Of a stretch of 64,000 nucleotides of DNA, positions 18,701 through 26,527 are shown piece after piece. Below the pieces are notes generated by a model, which ran no database searches, was not told where the DNA came from, and saw only the letters and a program-made list of their open reading frames with translations. The translations under genes and the position numbers were made by a program. Numbering within the stretch: the first letter of the stretch is position 1; every line of letters starts with the position of its first letter. The DNA is from Ruegeria atlantica (lineage in GTDB: Bacteria; Pseudomonadota; Alphaproteobacteria; Rhodobacterales; Rhodobacteraceae): positions 310,001 through 374,000 of the forward strand of contig NZ_WQCF01000003.1 of assembly GCF_013032455.1 (NCBI RefSeq), given 5' to 3'.

Positions 18701-19226
18701 GGCGATTGCCAAGATCAAAGCCGGTGAGATGGAGGGGCTGTCGGATGCTGACGATCAATGGGCTCCGCAGATCAACCTGGGCGTGCCGGTACTGATCCCC
18801 GAGGACTACGTGCCCGATCTGGACGTGCGTCTGGGCCTCTACCGTCGTCTGTCGTCGCTTTCAACCAAGGTAGAACTGGAAGGCTTCGCCGCTGAGTTGA
18901 TCGACCGCTTTGGCAAGCTGCCGAAAGAGGTAAACACCCTGATGCTGGTCGTGCGCATCAAGGCGATGTGTAAGCGCGCGGGCATTGCCAAGCTGGATGG
19001 TGGGCCGAAGGGTGCGACGATCCAATTCCACAATGACAAGTTCGCGTCCCCTCAGGGATTGGTCGAATTTATTCAGAACCAGCGCGGTCTGGCGAAGGTC
19101 AAGGACAACAAGATCGTCGTGCGCCGTGACTGGAAAAAGGACAGCGACAAGATCAAGGGCGCCTTTGCCATTGCACGTGATCTGGCGGAAAAGCTTGTGG
19201 CCGAAAAGAAGAAGGCCAAGGCCTAG
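15771..19226 (+). CDS. mfd: Transcription-repair coupling factor Mfd
   Basis: A 1151-residue DNA translocase that removes stalled RNA polymerase and recruits UvrA for nucleotide excision repair. In order: UvrB-like N-terminal domains, with blocks such as FVFPGWDCLPYDRVSP near residue 60; the RNA polymerase interaction domain (LTPGDLVVHVDHGIGRYLG near 475-495); a superfamily 2 translocase module with Walker A GDVGFGKTEVA (about 624) and Walker B DEEQHFGVGHKE (about 725); helicase C motifs (TTIVESGLDIPTANTM, RGRVGRS); and the C-terminal TRCF domain. Full length, no break. Its stop shares CTAG with the convergent gene at 19223. Confidence 0.97.
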   Translation: MTAPNHVTVGGAPEGFDAQLVLNEIVRSGGPVCHVAREDKRMEAMRAALAFFAPDMPVFVFPGWDCLPYDRVSPNADIAAARVATLAALVHQMPERFVLLTTLNAATQRVPARDVLREAAFTARVDHRVDETALRNFLVRMGFTQSPTVMEPGDYAIRGGIIDIFPPGESGPVRLDLFGDVLDGARRFDPVSQRTTEKLDVVELAPVSEVILDEAAITRFRQNYRIEFGAAGTDDPLYEAVSAGRKHQGIEHWLPFFHEKLETLFDYLPGATITLDDQVTPARLARWDSIEDQYQTRKLALENRSRIDTVYKPTPPGLLYLDDAAWQQAVGDRRVMQFSPLPQASGPGVIDAGGRIGRNFAPERQQESISLFGALAGHITDKMAKGPVLIASYSEGARERLTGLIEDEGLAEAIPVSNGTRIGKRGLHLAVWALEHGFETPGLTVVAEQDVLGDRLIRQPKKRRKAENFLTETQSLTPGDLVVHVDHGIGRYLGMEVVTAAGAAHECLLLEYAEQAKLYLPVENIELLSKYGHDEGLLDRLGGGAWQAKKAKLKERIREMADKLIRIAAERALRKAPVMDPPPHAWEEFSARFPYQETDDQLRAIFEVMEDMHSGAPMDRLICGDVGFGKTEVAMRAAFVAAMSGVQVAVVAPTTLLARQHAASFKERFRGFPLEVRQLSRFVSAKEAQQTRDGLARGTVDIVIGTHALLAKGIRFNNLGLLIIDEEQHFGVGHKERLKQLRSDIHVLTLTATPIPRTLQLSLTGVRDLSIIGTPPIDRLAIRTYVSEFDAVTIREALLREHYRGGQSFYVVPRISDLPEIEDFLKEQLPELTYVIAHGQMAAGELDDRMNAFYDGKYDVLLATTIVESGLDIPTANTMVVHRADMFGLAQLYQIRGRVGRSKTRAYAYLTTKPRQKLTATAEKRLRVLGSLDTLGAGFTLASQDLDIRGAGNLLGEEQSGQMRDVGYELYQSMLEEAIAKIKAGEMEGLSDADDQWAPQINLGVPVLIPEDYVPDLDVRLGLYRRLSSLSTKVELEGFAAELIDRFGKLPKEVNTLMLVVRIKAMCKRAGIAKLDGGPKGATIQFHNDKFASPQGLVEFIQNQRGLAKVKDNKIVVRRDWKKDSDKIKGAFAIARDLAEKLVAEKKKAKA

Positions 19227-19897
19227 TCGCCGCTGACAAAGGTACATAACTGCCAGTTACCCGCGTCGGATTTAACGAAAGCGGCGCGGTAACCGGTCAT
19301 AGGCCACAGAAAATCGGTATGCATATAGCCTTGCGTACCGTCAGTCAGCAATACGCGCTGATAGTCGGCACCGTCCTGAAACTCGCGGATGATTGCGATT
19401 TCGTAGCTGATCAGCCCCAGAATAGGCGCGGTGCGATCCGGTCTTTGACGCAGAGATACATCTGTTCCCGTGACGAAATATGCTAGCTGCGGATCCAAAG
19501 AGGCGGGCAGAGTGATCTGCCATTGATGCGGCATCCAGAACTCGCCTTCGTCGTCGAAATAACCAGGTTGGGACAGGGTGTTTTCCAGATCGGTCCAATA
19601 CTGGTCGCGCAGCGCATTGGCGTTCCCACGGACCTCTTCCGAAAGGGTATTGGGGTCGAGAACTAGATTGGCGCGCAGTTCCTCGGGACCACCGCCGCCG
19701 CCGTGACTTAGGTAGATATCTGGGCAAGCCTCGGCAACGATGGCTTCGATGTCGCGTGCCTTGACCTGTATTAGCAATTCGTCCCGAAATGCCACCAGAG
19801 ACGGGTCTTGATCGGCCTGATCGACGGGCGGAAAGGACTGGCGATCTGCAAGGGCAGGCCCACCGATCAAAGCGACCAATAGTAAACAGTATCTCAT
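19223..19897 (-). CDS. Exported SH3-domain protein, function unknown
   Basis: A 224-residue protein with an N-terminal signal peptide (cleavage likely after ALA, about residue 17). The C-terminal part resembles a bacterial SH3 domain (VSLRQRPDRTAPILGLISYE ... VLLTDGTQGYMHTDFL). In between is a run of five glycines (HGGGGG). Such domains often bind cell-wall peptides, so a periplasmic envelope role is likely but unproven. Its start overlaps the stop of the upstream TPR gene by ATGA (19894-19897), so they form a coupled pair. Its stop shares CTAG with mfd. Confidence 0.82.
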   Translation of the reverse strand: MRYCLLLVALIGGPALADRQSFPPVDQADQDPSLVAFRDELLIQVKARDIEAIVAEACPDIYLSHGGGGGPEELRANLVLDPNTLSEEVRGNANALRDQYWTDLENTLSQPGYFDDEGEFWMPHQWQITLPASLDPQLAYFVTGTDVSLRQRPDRTAPILGLISYEIAIIREFQDGADYQRVLLTDGTQGYMHTDFLWPMTGYRAAFVKSDAGNWQLCTFVSGD

Positions 19898-21558
19898 TCG
19901 GCGGCCCTCATCGCTGCCTGAGCGCAGAAGCAGGACGCACCAACTGCCCGGTCGGCCCGGGCCAGAGCAAGGTCAAGGCGCTGTTTGATCTGTTTGATCT
20001 CATCCTGTTCCCCCCGTGCCTTAAGGCAATCATAGAGTCCCTTAAGGCTCCAAACATTGTCCGGATGGATCGAGGCGCGGCTCAGCGCGCCGCCTAATCC
20101 GAGGTCTTCGCGATAGAAGGCCTCGGCCTCAACAACATGGCCTTGCTCAAACAGCAACGCCCCCAGCGCGTGACGGGTGGGCTGCATCCAACCCCATGGC
20201 TCATCATAGGGTAGCGTATCATCCAACTCGACCGAGCGGCGCAGGTGGGCATAGGCCATGTCGTAATTGCCTTTGCGATACTCGATTTCACCACGAAGCA
20301 TTTCGCGAGCGATCTCGAGCAGATCGACGACACGGTTGTTGTGCAGTAGTCGCGTTTCGGGAACGCAGGCTTTGGCTGAAAGGAAAAGGTGTTCTTCGGC
20401 CTCTGCTTTGGTCACATCACCTGTCGCAGCATGCGCAATGGCGCGGGCGTAGTGGATGGTCGCAGTTAGAGTGCGGAATAGATCAGGGTCCTTGGGCAGT
20501 TCCAGCGATTTGGCTTCTTCCCACCGGCCAAAACGGATTAGGATGTGCGGGCCCATGGACATATAGCTTTCGAAATAATCGGCCATGGGTGGGCTTTCGA
20601 TGCGAAGCATGTCCTCTGGCGTGGTGTCCCACAAACCTTTGTTGGCACGCAGGGCGGGTTCCATCTGGCCCAGAAACAGCGCCCCGTAGATAGCGAAGTG
20701 GTAATTGTGTTGCCGGTAGCCGGTGTAGATGTTGAACGCGCCTTCCCGCTCGTAATACTTCAGATCGGCGATTGTAGCTTTCTCGTTCCAGTAAACGACG
20801 TTGTGATAGTGGCCGCAAAGCACGTCGATATGGGTTGGCATATGCACCAGATGGCCCGCATCGGGCACCAAGGTGCGCAGGACATCCCCTGCTTTCAAAG
20901 CCGCCTCTGGGGTCGGAGACATTTCCATCAGATGCACATAGAGGTGAAGCAGTCCCGGATGGGACAGGGCGGCAGGATCGTTGGCCATTGCGTCCTCAAG
21001 CGCCTTCTGCGCCTCAACCGTGGCCGCGCCCTCGGCGGGCTGACCTGTCTTGAGGTCCCACATTTGCCAGGGTGTCAGGTTCAGCAATGCCTCAACATAG
21101 ATGGTGCGCAGGTCCAGATGATCGGGCTGCGCGGCAAAAGCGGCGCGCATGGCGTTGGCAAAATCATGATTCCATCCGTGCATATCCGCGATCGGATCAC
21201 GCTGAGGGTAACGTGCGGGAAGGGCACGGATCAGCGCCTGTTCAACTGGGGTGCAGGTCTTGAGCAATTCTAACGCTCGTTGGGTGGCATCATACGCCTG
21301 ATTCAGCGCTTTCTGCTGGCCGCGGTCGTCCCGCAAATCCCATGGCAGATTGTAGTTCGGTCCAGCCGCATAGGCGATCCCCCAATAGGCCATGGCGCAG
21401 GTTGGATCGTGCTCGGCGGCGCGTTGGAAACAGACAACGGCCTCATCATGATTATAGCCATAGGTCCAGATCAGCCCGCGATCAAACCACAGCTGCGCTT
21501 CGGGAACGGACGTGGTGACCGGACTGGAATGTGTGCCAAGATCGTAATAGTCGCTCAT
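19894..21558 (-). CDS. Tetratricopeptide-repeat protein, function unknown
   Basis: A 554-residue soluble protein with no signal peptide. TPR-like helices are visible (AVVCFQRAAEHDPTCAMAYW near residues 40-60; EYRKGNYDMAYAHLRRSVEL near 425; ALLFEQGHVVEAEAFYREDL near 470). The middle has several conserved-looking His and Trp-rich blocks (HMPTHIDVLCGHYHNVVYWN). Homologues are large TPR proteins of unknown role found in many bacteria. It is the first gene of a two-gene unit with the SH3-domain protein. Confidence 0.85.
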   Translation of the reverse strand: MSDYYDLGTHSSPVTTSVPEAQLWFDRGLIWTYGYNHDEAVVCFQRAAEHDPTCAMAYWGIAYAAGPNYNLPWDLRDDRGQQKALNQAYDATQRALELLKTCTPVEQALIRALPARYPQRDPIADMHGWNHDFANAMRAAFAAQPDHLDLRTIYVEALLNLTPWQMWDLKTGQPAEGAATVEAQKALEDAMANDPAALSHPGLLHLYVHLMEMSPTPEAALKAGDVLRTLVPDAGHLVHMPTHIDVLCGHYHNVVYWNEKATIADLKYYEREGAFNIYTGYRQHNYHFAIYGALFLGQMEPALRANKGLWDTTPEDMLRIESPPMADYFESYMSMGPHILIRFGRWEEAKSLELPKDPDLFRTLTATIHYARAIAHAATGDVTKAEAEEHLFLSAKACVPETRLLHNNRVVDLLEIAREMLRGEIEYRKGNYDMAYAHLRRSVELDDTLPYDEPWGWMQPTRHALGALLFEQGHVVEAEAFYREDLGLGGALSRASIHPDNVWSLKGLYDCLKARGEQDEIKQIKQRLDLALARADRAVGASCFCAQAAMRAAE

Positions 21559-21615
21559 CGAAAATCTCCCCTCGGATCAAGAGGAGGTTAGCGGGATTCG
21601 CGCAAGCTGCACAGA

Positions 21616-22824
21616 TCAGGCAGGCAGCCTGTTTTCGATCCGCCCCATATGCAGCATCAGCCCGAACCCGCTCAGACTCATGACCAGAATGCCAGTGCTC
21701 AAGGGGACCAAAGTACCGTCGAATAAAAGCCCGATTGGCGCGGCAATGGCGGCGGCCAGAACGGTCGAGAACGCTCCGATCACCGAGGCTGCCATACCAG
21801 CAATATGTCCCATCGGCTCCATCGCGATCGCGTTCAGGTTGCCCATGGTCATGCCTGCCATGAAAAAGATGGACGTTTGCCAAAAGACGAAAACCGCAAA
21901 GGACAAGTTTGGTGACAGCGGCATCATGTTCAGCGTGATTACACCTGTGGTGATGACAATTTGCGCCCCCAAGGCCCATGTCACCAGCCGCCGCATACCT
22001 ACGCGGATTACCAGCGCCGCGTTCAGCAGGCTGGCCGAGCCCGCCATAAGGGCCACGAACCCGAACCAGAAAGGGAAGCTGTCTGCGCTGTCATGGATCA
22101 CGTCATAGACTGGCTGAACCATGGTCAGAGTTGTGAACAGAATACCCAGACACAAGGTCTGCACGAAGATTGAGACACGCACGGTCGGGTGGTTGAACAT
22201 CTCGCGCGCAGCCGAAGCCATCAAGGGCAGGCGCAGAGGCCTGCGGTTCTCGGGCTTCAGAGATTCAGGCAGGCGCAAGCCCATCCAGATCACTGTGATG
22301 ACTGAGAACAGGATGAATGACACAAAGATGGCGCGCCATCCTGCAACAGAGATCACACCGGCCCCCAGCATCGGCGCGACGGCCGGGACCAGTGTAAAGA
22401 TCATCATTGCGATAGAGACGATCCGGGCCATTTCCCGGCCTGAATACAGATCCCGGATTATGGCCATCGCCACGACGCGCGGTGCGGCGCAGCCGATACC
22501 CTGCGCGACCCGCGCGATTAACAGCAGCTCCAACGAGGAACTGGCCCAAGCGATTGCCGCAGAAATGATGTAAAGAGCCGAACCTACATAGATGACCGGT
22601 TTGCGCCCGAACGCGTCCGACAGCGGACCGACAAAAAAAGTGCCGATACCCATGCCCAGCACAAATGACGTCAGGATCAGCTGCGCCCTGTTGGTGTCAT
22701 CAGGGCTAAGTTGTGCACCGATCTCGGGCAGCGCAGGCAACATCGAGTCGATCGAAAACGCAATGGTCGCAAACATCATTGCGACGAGTGCGATGAATTC
22801 TCCCGAAGACATACGATTGGCCAT
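21616..22824 (-). CDS. MFS drug-resistance transporter, Bcr/CflA type
   Basis: A 402-residue protein with twelve hydrophobic segments. It carries the Bcr/CflA signature features: the N-terminal SIDSMLPALPEIGAQL segment, the loop motif FVGPLSDAFGRKPVIY between helices 2 and 3, and RVAQGIGCAAPRV. The predicted role is proton-driven export of small toxic molecules. The actual substrate is unknown. It is followed 57 bp later by the TPR gene on the same strand. Confidence 0.9.
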   Translation of the reverse strand: MANRMSSGEFIALVAMMFATIAFSIDSMLPALPEIGAQLSPDDTNRAQLILTSFVLGMGIGTFFVGPLSDAFGRKPVIYVGSALYIISAAIAWASSSLELLLIARVAQGIGCAAPRVVAMAIIRDLYSGREMARIVSIAMMIFTLVPAVAPMLGAGVISVAGWRAIFVSFILFSVITVIWMGLRLPESLKPENRRPLRLPLMASAAREMFNHPTVRVSIFVQTLCLGILFTTLTMVQPVYDVIHDSADSFPFWFGFVALMAGSASLLNAALVIRVGMRRLVTWALGAQIVITTGVITLNMMPLSPNLSFAVFVFWQTSIFFMAGMTMGNLNAIAMEPMGHIAGMAASVIGAFSTVLAAAIAAPIGLLFDGTLVPLSTGILVMSLSGFGLMLHMGRIENRLPA

Positions 22825-22900
22825 AGTGCCCCTCCTGACCTGTTCGCGCTATCACGACGGGTCAGGTGGCGCTAGGCATCATAATGCACAGAGACCTGTG

Positions 22901-23560
22901 CTAATTTGCAGGGGAAGCCTCAAGCTGAGACATGATTTCGCCGATAACTTTTTCCCACATTTCAGGCGGTTGAGCGCCGGGAACCGCGTGCTGGTTGGCC
23001 ACGATATAGGTCGGAACCGAGTTCACACCCATCTGGCGCGAATGGGTGTCGCGGTTGCGGATATCTTCGCGGTCGGCGTCGGAATTCAGCAGTTTGAGAA
23101 TAACGGCAGCGTCCATGCCAGCAGCGTCGGCGATGTCTGCTAAAACCTCATGGTTGCCGATATCACGTGCCTGCACAAAGTAGGCGTCAAAAAGCGCATC
23201 CACGACCTCATTCTGTTTGCCTTCGATACCGGCCCAATGGATCAGGCGGTGGGCATCCAGCGTATTGGGCGTGCGTTTCATGCCTTCGAAGTCGATGTTT
23301 AATCCAGCTTTCTCGGCGTGTTCAACAACCGGTGCATAAGCGAGAACAGCGCCATCCTTGCCGCCGAATTTGCCTTCCAGATACTCGCGCCGGTCCATGC
23401 CTTCGTCGGGCATGTCGGGGTTAAGCTGAAAGGGATGCCATTCGATTACCATCGGATGGTCGGGGATAGCGGCCAAAGCCTTGTCCAGATGGGTCTTGCC
23501 GATATAGCACCACGGGCAGATCGGGTCGGACATGATGTCAAGTTTGACGGTCTGGGTCAT
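22901..23560 (-). CDS. DsbA family oxidoreductase (FrnE-like)
   Basis: A 219-residue thioredoxin-fold protein with active site CPWC (Cys15, Cys18) and a cis-proline loop (VNSVPTYIV). No signal peptide is present, so it is cytoplasmic, like FrnE and 2-hydroxychromene-2-carboxylate isomerase relatives. The CPWC pair favours a redox role over isomerase. The start overlaps the stop of the acyl-CoA ligase gene by ATGA (23557-23560), so the two are coupled. Why a thiol oxidoreductase is linked to a ligase is not evident. Confidence 0.88.
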   Translation of the reverse strand: MTQTVKLDIMSDPICPWCYIGKTHLDKALAAIPDHPMVIEWHPFQLNPDMPDEGMDRREYLEGKFGGKDGAVLAYAPVVEHAEKAGLNIDFEGMKRTPNTLDAHRLIHWAGIEGKQNEVVDALFDAYFVQARDIGNHEVLADIADAAGMDAAVILKLLNSDADREDIRNRDTHSRQMGVNSVPTYIVANQHAVPGAQPPEMWEKVIGEIMSQLEASPAN

Positions 23561-25074
23561 GGTGTATTCGCCTTGAAATAGGCCGGCAGCGCCCGGCGCA
23601 GGAGTTTGCCATTGCCGCCGGTCGGAAGCTCGGGCAGATGAATGAACGCGCGCGGCTGTTTGTACCGCGCCAGATTTGCTTCGACATAGGTGCGCAACGC
23701 GTCATCGTCCAGCTTTTCCGGGCCTGTGTAGAAGGCTGCTATCACAAATGTGTCCTGTTTGACCTCAACTGCCGCGGCGCCCACCTGCGTTATGCCGGGG
23801 TATTTGGACAGCGCGGCCTCAACCTCGACCGGGGACACGCGATAGCCGCCTGCATTCATCATGTCATCGTCGCGGCCCAGATAGGTGATCTGCCCGTCCA
23901 CAGCCATCGCGCCCTGATCGCCTGTCAGGAACCAGTCACCCTGCATCCGTGCCTGCGCTTCTTCCGGCGCGTTCAGATAGGTCAGCATCAGGCCGGGGTC
24001 CGAGCGATGAATGGCAATGGTCCCCTCCTGTCCCTGGGGGACCGGACCGTCCGGCCCGAGGATCGCGACCCGGCGTCCCGGTTGTGGTTGCCCCAATGCC
24101 TCGCCGCGTGCCGGGTGGGCTGGGCTGGACGAGATGAAGGTCGAGCATTCGGACATGCCGTAAGCTTCAAACAATTCGGTTCCAGTTGCTTCGGCCCATT
24201 GCGCATGCAGGTGCCGCGAGAGTTTTTCCCCGGCGCACAAACCGTGGCGCAAGTTTGGTAGGTGGAGATCATGTGCGGTTTTGAGCAATTTACGGAACAC
24301 ACCGGGTGCCGCCGCAAAAATCGTTGCGTTGTGTCGTCGCAACAAGGCGGGCAGGGTGTCTGGGTCGGTGCCCGGCTCTGGGATCAGTGCAGTTGCACCC
24401 ATGGTCCAGGGATCCATCAAACCAGTGCCCAGCGTATAGGTCCAATTGAACGCCCCTGCATGACACACGCGGTCCGAGTTTCTCAGCCCATACCAACCTT
24501 CGACCATCATCTGACGCGCCCAGATGGCGCGGTGGGCGTGAGCAACAGCGCGTGGTTTCCCGGACGTTCCGGACGTATAGACGACATAGGCAAGCCGGTT
24601 CGGGTCGCCGAACTCAAATTCTGCCGGAGGCAGGGCGCGCATACGGGACAACTCTTCCAGTGTAATCTGGAACGGGTGCGCCGCGCATGCGACGGCTGGG
24701 TCTCGAAGGATCGCTGCTGGTTTCAGGTCTGCGATCATGCGCGCGGTTTCGGGCTCGGTCAGTTGTGACGATGTTGGAACCGGCACGATCCCGACCGCAA
24801 TCGCCGCAAGATATGCAATCGGGAAATCCACGGTGTTCCCCAACCGCATCAAGGCGATGTCACCCGGTTTTAGCCCGGCGTTCAAAAGTCCGGTTGCGGT
24901 ACCCAGAATGGCCGCTTGCAAAGCGCCATAGGTCCACTCCTCGGATCCGTCACTTTGCAGAACCGACAACGCGATTTTGTCTGAATGGTCATTCGCCCGG
25001 CGTAGAACATGCGCGGCGAGGTTGAACGGTGCAGGGCAGGGCGGAGGTGGCCCCTGATCGAAAACGGAAAGCAT
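23557..25074 (-). CDS. AMP-forming acyl-CoA synthetase, substrate unknown
   Basis: A 505-residue member of the ANL adenylating family. Visible motifs: phosphate-binding loop VVYTSGTSGKP (about residue 163), EAYGMSECS, the hinge region TYLGRDDDMMNAGGYRVSP and the catalytic lysine in PTGGNGKLLRRAL near the C-terminus. It is most like the short carboxylate- or benzoate-CoA ligase subgroup. The substrate cannot be called. It is divergent from an XRE-cupin regulator (65 bp between starts), which may control it. Confidence 0.88.
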   Translation of the reverse strand: MLSVFDQGPPPPCPAPFNLAAHVLRRANDHSDKIALSVLQSDGSEEWTYGALQAAILGTATGLLNAGLKPGDIALMRLGNTVDFPIAYLAAIAVGIVPVPTSSQLTEPETARMIADLKPAAILRDPAVACAAHPFQITLEELSRMRALPPAEFEFGDPNRLAYVVYTSGTSGKPRAVAHAHRAIWARQMMVEGWYGLRNSDRVCHAGAFNWTYTLGTGLMDPWTMGATALIPEPGTDPDTLPALLRRHNATIFAAAPGVFRKLLKTAHDLHLPNLRHGLCAGEKLSRHLHAQWAEATGTELFEAYGMSECSTFISSSPAHPARGEALGQPQPGRRVAILGPDGPVPQGQEGTIAIHRSDPGLMLTYLNAPEEAQARMQGDWFLTGDQGAMAVDGQITYLGRDDDMMNAGGYRVSPVEVEAALSKYPGITQVGAAAVEVKQDTFVIAAFYTGPEKLDDDALRTYVEANLARYKQPRAFIHLPELPTGGNGKLLRRALPAYFKANTP

Positions 25075-25139
25075 GGCAACTGGCTATCGTGTGGATTGGC
25101 GCGTTGCAAGCGTGGCAAGCTGGCCCTATAGAGTTGCGC

Positions 25140-25763
25140 ATGAGCACGAAAGAACAGCCATCTCTGATCCGTATCGCCCGAGACTCGGGTGAACATACTG
25201 ATCCTGAACCGCTTGATCTGGGCGCGCGCGTGCGCGAGTTGCGCAAGGCGCGGAACTGGACTCTGGAACAGGCCGCCTCGCAGGCGGGGCTGGCGCGGTC
25301 GACTCTCAGCAAGATCGAAAACGGTCAGATGTCGCCAACCTATGACGCGCTGAAAAAGCTGGCGACTGGGTTAGAGATTTCGGTGCCTCAGTTGTTCACA
25401 CCGCCACAGCGTGAACAGGTTATTGGCCGAATGGCCGTGACCCGAATGGGAGAAGGCGCCGCGCATCCAACGGTGACTTATGAACATGAGTTGCTGGCTG
25501 AAACGCTGACGAAAAAGCAAATGCTGCCCTATCGCGCGCGCGTGCGGGCCCGATCAATGAATGAGTTCGACGGCTGGGTGCGCCATGACGGTGAAGAATT
25601 CCTGTATGTTCTTACCGGAGTCGTAAAACTGTACACCGAGTTCTACGAACCCGTTGAAATGCGTCGCGGCGACAGCGCCTATTACGACGCGAGTATGGGG
25701 CACAACGTAATTTCCATCAGCGACGAGGATGCGACGATCCTTTGGGTCACATCACTTGCTTAA
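25140..25763 (+). CDS. XRE family transcriptional regulator with cupin sensor domain
   Basis: A 207-residue protein when started at the ATG at 25140. Upstream codons are open but overlap the divergent ligase promoter. The HTH domain spans about residues 27-80 (WTLEQAASQAGLARSTLSKI) and a cupin domain fills the C-terminal half (DGEEFLYVLTGVVKLYTEF ... MRRGDSAYYDASMGH). Regulators of this type sense small ligands and often control adjacent catabolic genes. Here the divergent acyl-CoA ligase is the likely target by position only. Confidence 0.9.
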   Translation: MSTKEQPSLIRIARDSGEHTDPEPLDLGARVRELRKARNWTLEQAASQAGLARSTLSKIENGQMSPTYDALKKLATGLEISVPQLFTPPQREQVIGRMAVTRMGEGAAHPTVTYEHELLAETLTKKQMLPYRARVRARSMNEFDGWVRHDGEEFLYVLTGVVKLYTEFYEPVEMRRGDSAYYDASMGHNVISISDEDATILWVTSLA

Positions 25764-25988
25764 AGACCGGCTGAACTCTTGGTTCAGGCCTTCGGTAAAT
25801 AAAAAATCCTCTAGCTCTTCATGCGCTTCGTTTACGGTCAGGTGATGGCGTTCGGCCAGATACGCTTCAAACCCTTTTCGATCTTTACTCAGCCGCAACT
25901 TGTCCTGATCACGCAGATTTGGAAAACGCCGTTTAGCGCGGGAATACATTGCATCCCAGTCTTGCGTCAGGTCGGTCCACTTCAACAT
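25752..25988 (-). CDS. Small conserved-looking protein, function unknown
   Basis: A 78-residue, charged, soluble protein (MLKWTDLTQDWDAMYSRAKR at the start, then EAHEELEDFLF). It is likely all helical. I recall similar short proteins in Rhodobacterales but no function. Its 3' end overlaps the convergent XRE-cupin gene by 12 bp. The competing plus-strand frame here has no family-like features. Confidence 0.65.
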   Translation of the reverse strand: MLKWTDLTQDWDAMYSRAKRRFPNLRDQDKLRLSKDRKGFEAYLAERHHLTVNEAHEELEDFLFTEGLNQEFSRSLSK

Positions 25989-26106
25989 TTGTCAGCTATC
26001 CGTAGTTCGGGTTTCACGGCTGCTCGGCCCTTATTTCAGGGTACGGATCACATGGCAATCAGCGCGCATGACAAAATGTCGCACCCACGCATGGGTGACG
26101 TTAGGT

Positions 26107-26141
26107 AAAAAGGCCCGTTGAGCTAAGCGCACAACGGGCCT
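26107..26141 (-). terminator. Rho-independent terminator, minus strand
   Basis: A perfect 10-bp stem (26111-26120 with 26132-26141, AGGCCCGTTG and its complement) with an 11-base loop, followed on the minus strand by a TTTTT-ACC run. It is 387 bp past the stop of the peptide-binding protein gene, further than a simple gene terminator usually lies. Confidence 0.82.
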
Positions 26142-26195
26142 ACGGACCTAAGTTTGGAGTGAGTGGAGGCCGGTCCGCAAAATTCTCGTTTTGCG
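26111..26195 (-). ncRNA. Candidate small RNA or 3'-UTR-derived RNA with exposed CCUCC loop
   Basis: Reading the minus strand: a 7-bp hairpin (26189-26195 with 26176-26182), a 6-bp stem CGGACC/GGTCCG (26172-26177 with 26143-26148) enclosing a 23-base loop containing CCTCC and CTCC, then the strong terminator at 26107-26141. The first two stems share two bases, so they may be alternative. A pyrimidine-rich loop that can pair with Shine-Dalgarno sequences is a hallmark of several alphaproteobacterial small RNAs. No clear promoter was found immediately upstream, so it may be processed from the gene at 26528-28342. The 5' end is unknown. Confidence 0.45.
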
Positions 26196-26527
26196 CGTCA
26201 GGTGAAAAGCTATCTACTGAATATATCATAAATATTCCGTTCACACGGCGCGTCTTAATACAGTTATGTTACATCGCAAACGGGTGGTCCGTAAAGTCCC
26301 TTGTATGTGTTCCAAGGCTTTTCACTGGAATTAGGTTCCGTCCCAACATCTGGCGGTTTGTGGGGAAAGTTAATTCTATATTTAGGTAGTTATGGCAGAT
26401 GTGCCGAAATCCGCCGAAAGACGCCAGCCACGAGCATGGCGTTTAAGCGAATGGTAATATGCGCAGGTAATCATTCGATACAGGAAAGCTCCCTGATTTG
26501 ATGTCTTCGGCGACGTGCCACAGATGG

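Larger units (their letters stand above)
25989..26527. other. Intergenic stretch of about 540 bp without protein gene
   Basis: No convincing coding frame. It contains the minus-strand hairpins and terminator described separately (26107-26195). The rest (26200-26500) is AT-richer than the flanks and holds no recognised repeat or tRNA. It lies downstream of the peptide-binding protein gene on the minus strand and so may be its long 3' untranslated region or an independent RNA gene. Confidence 0.7.

Noticed and set aside
20545..21273. Plus-strand open frame of 242 codons inside the TPR gene
   Set aside because: It is antisense to a gene with clear TPR sequence and reads as its complement.
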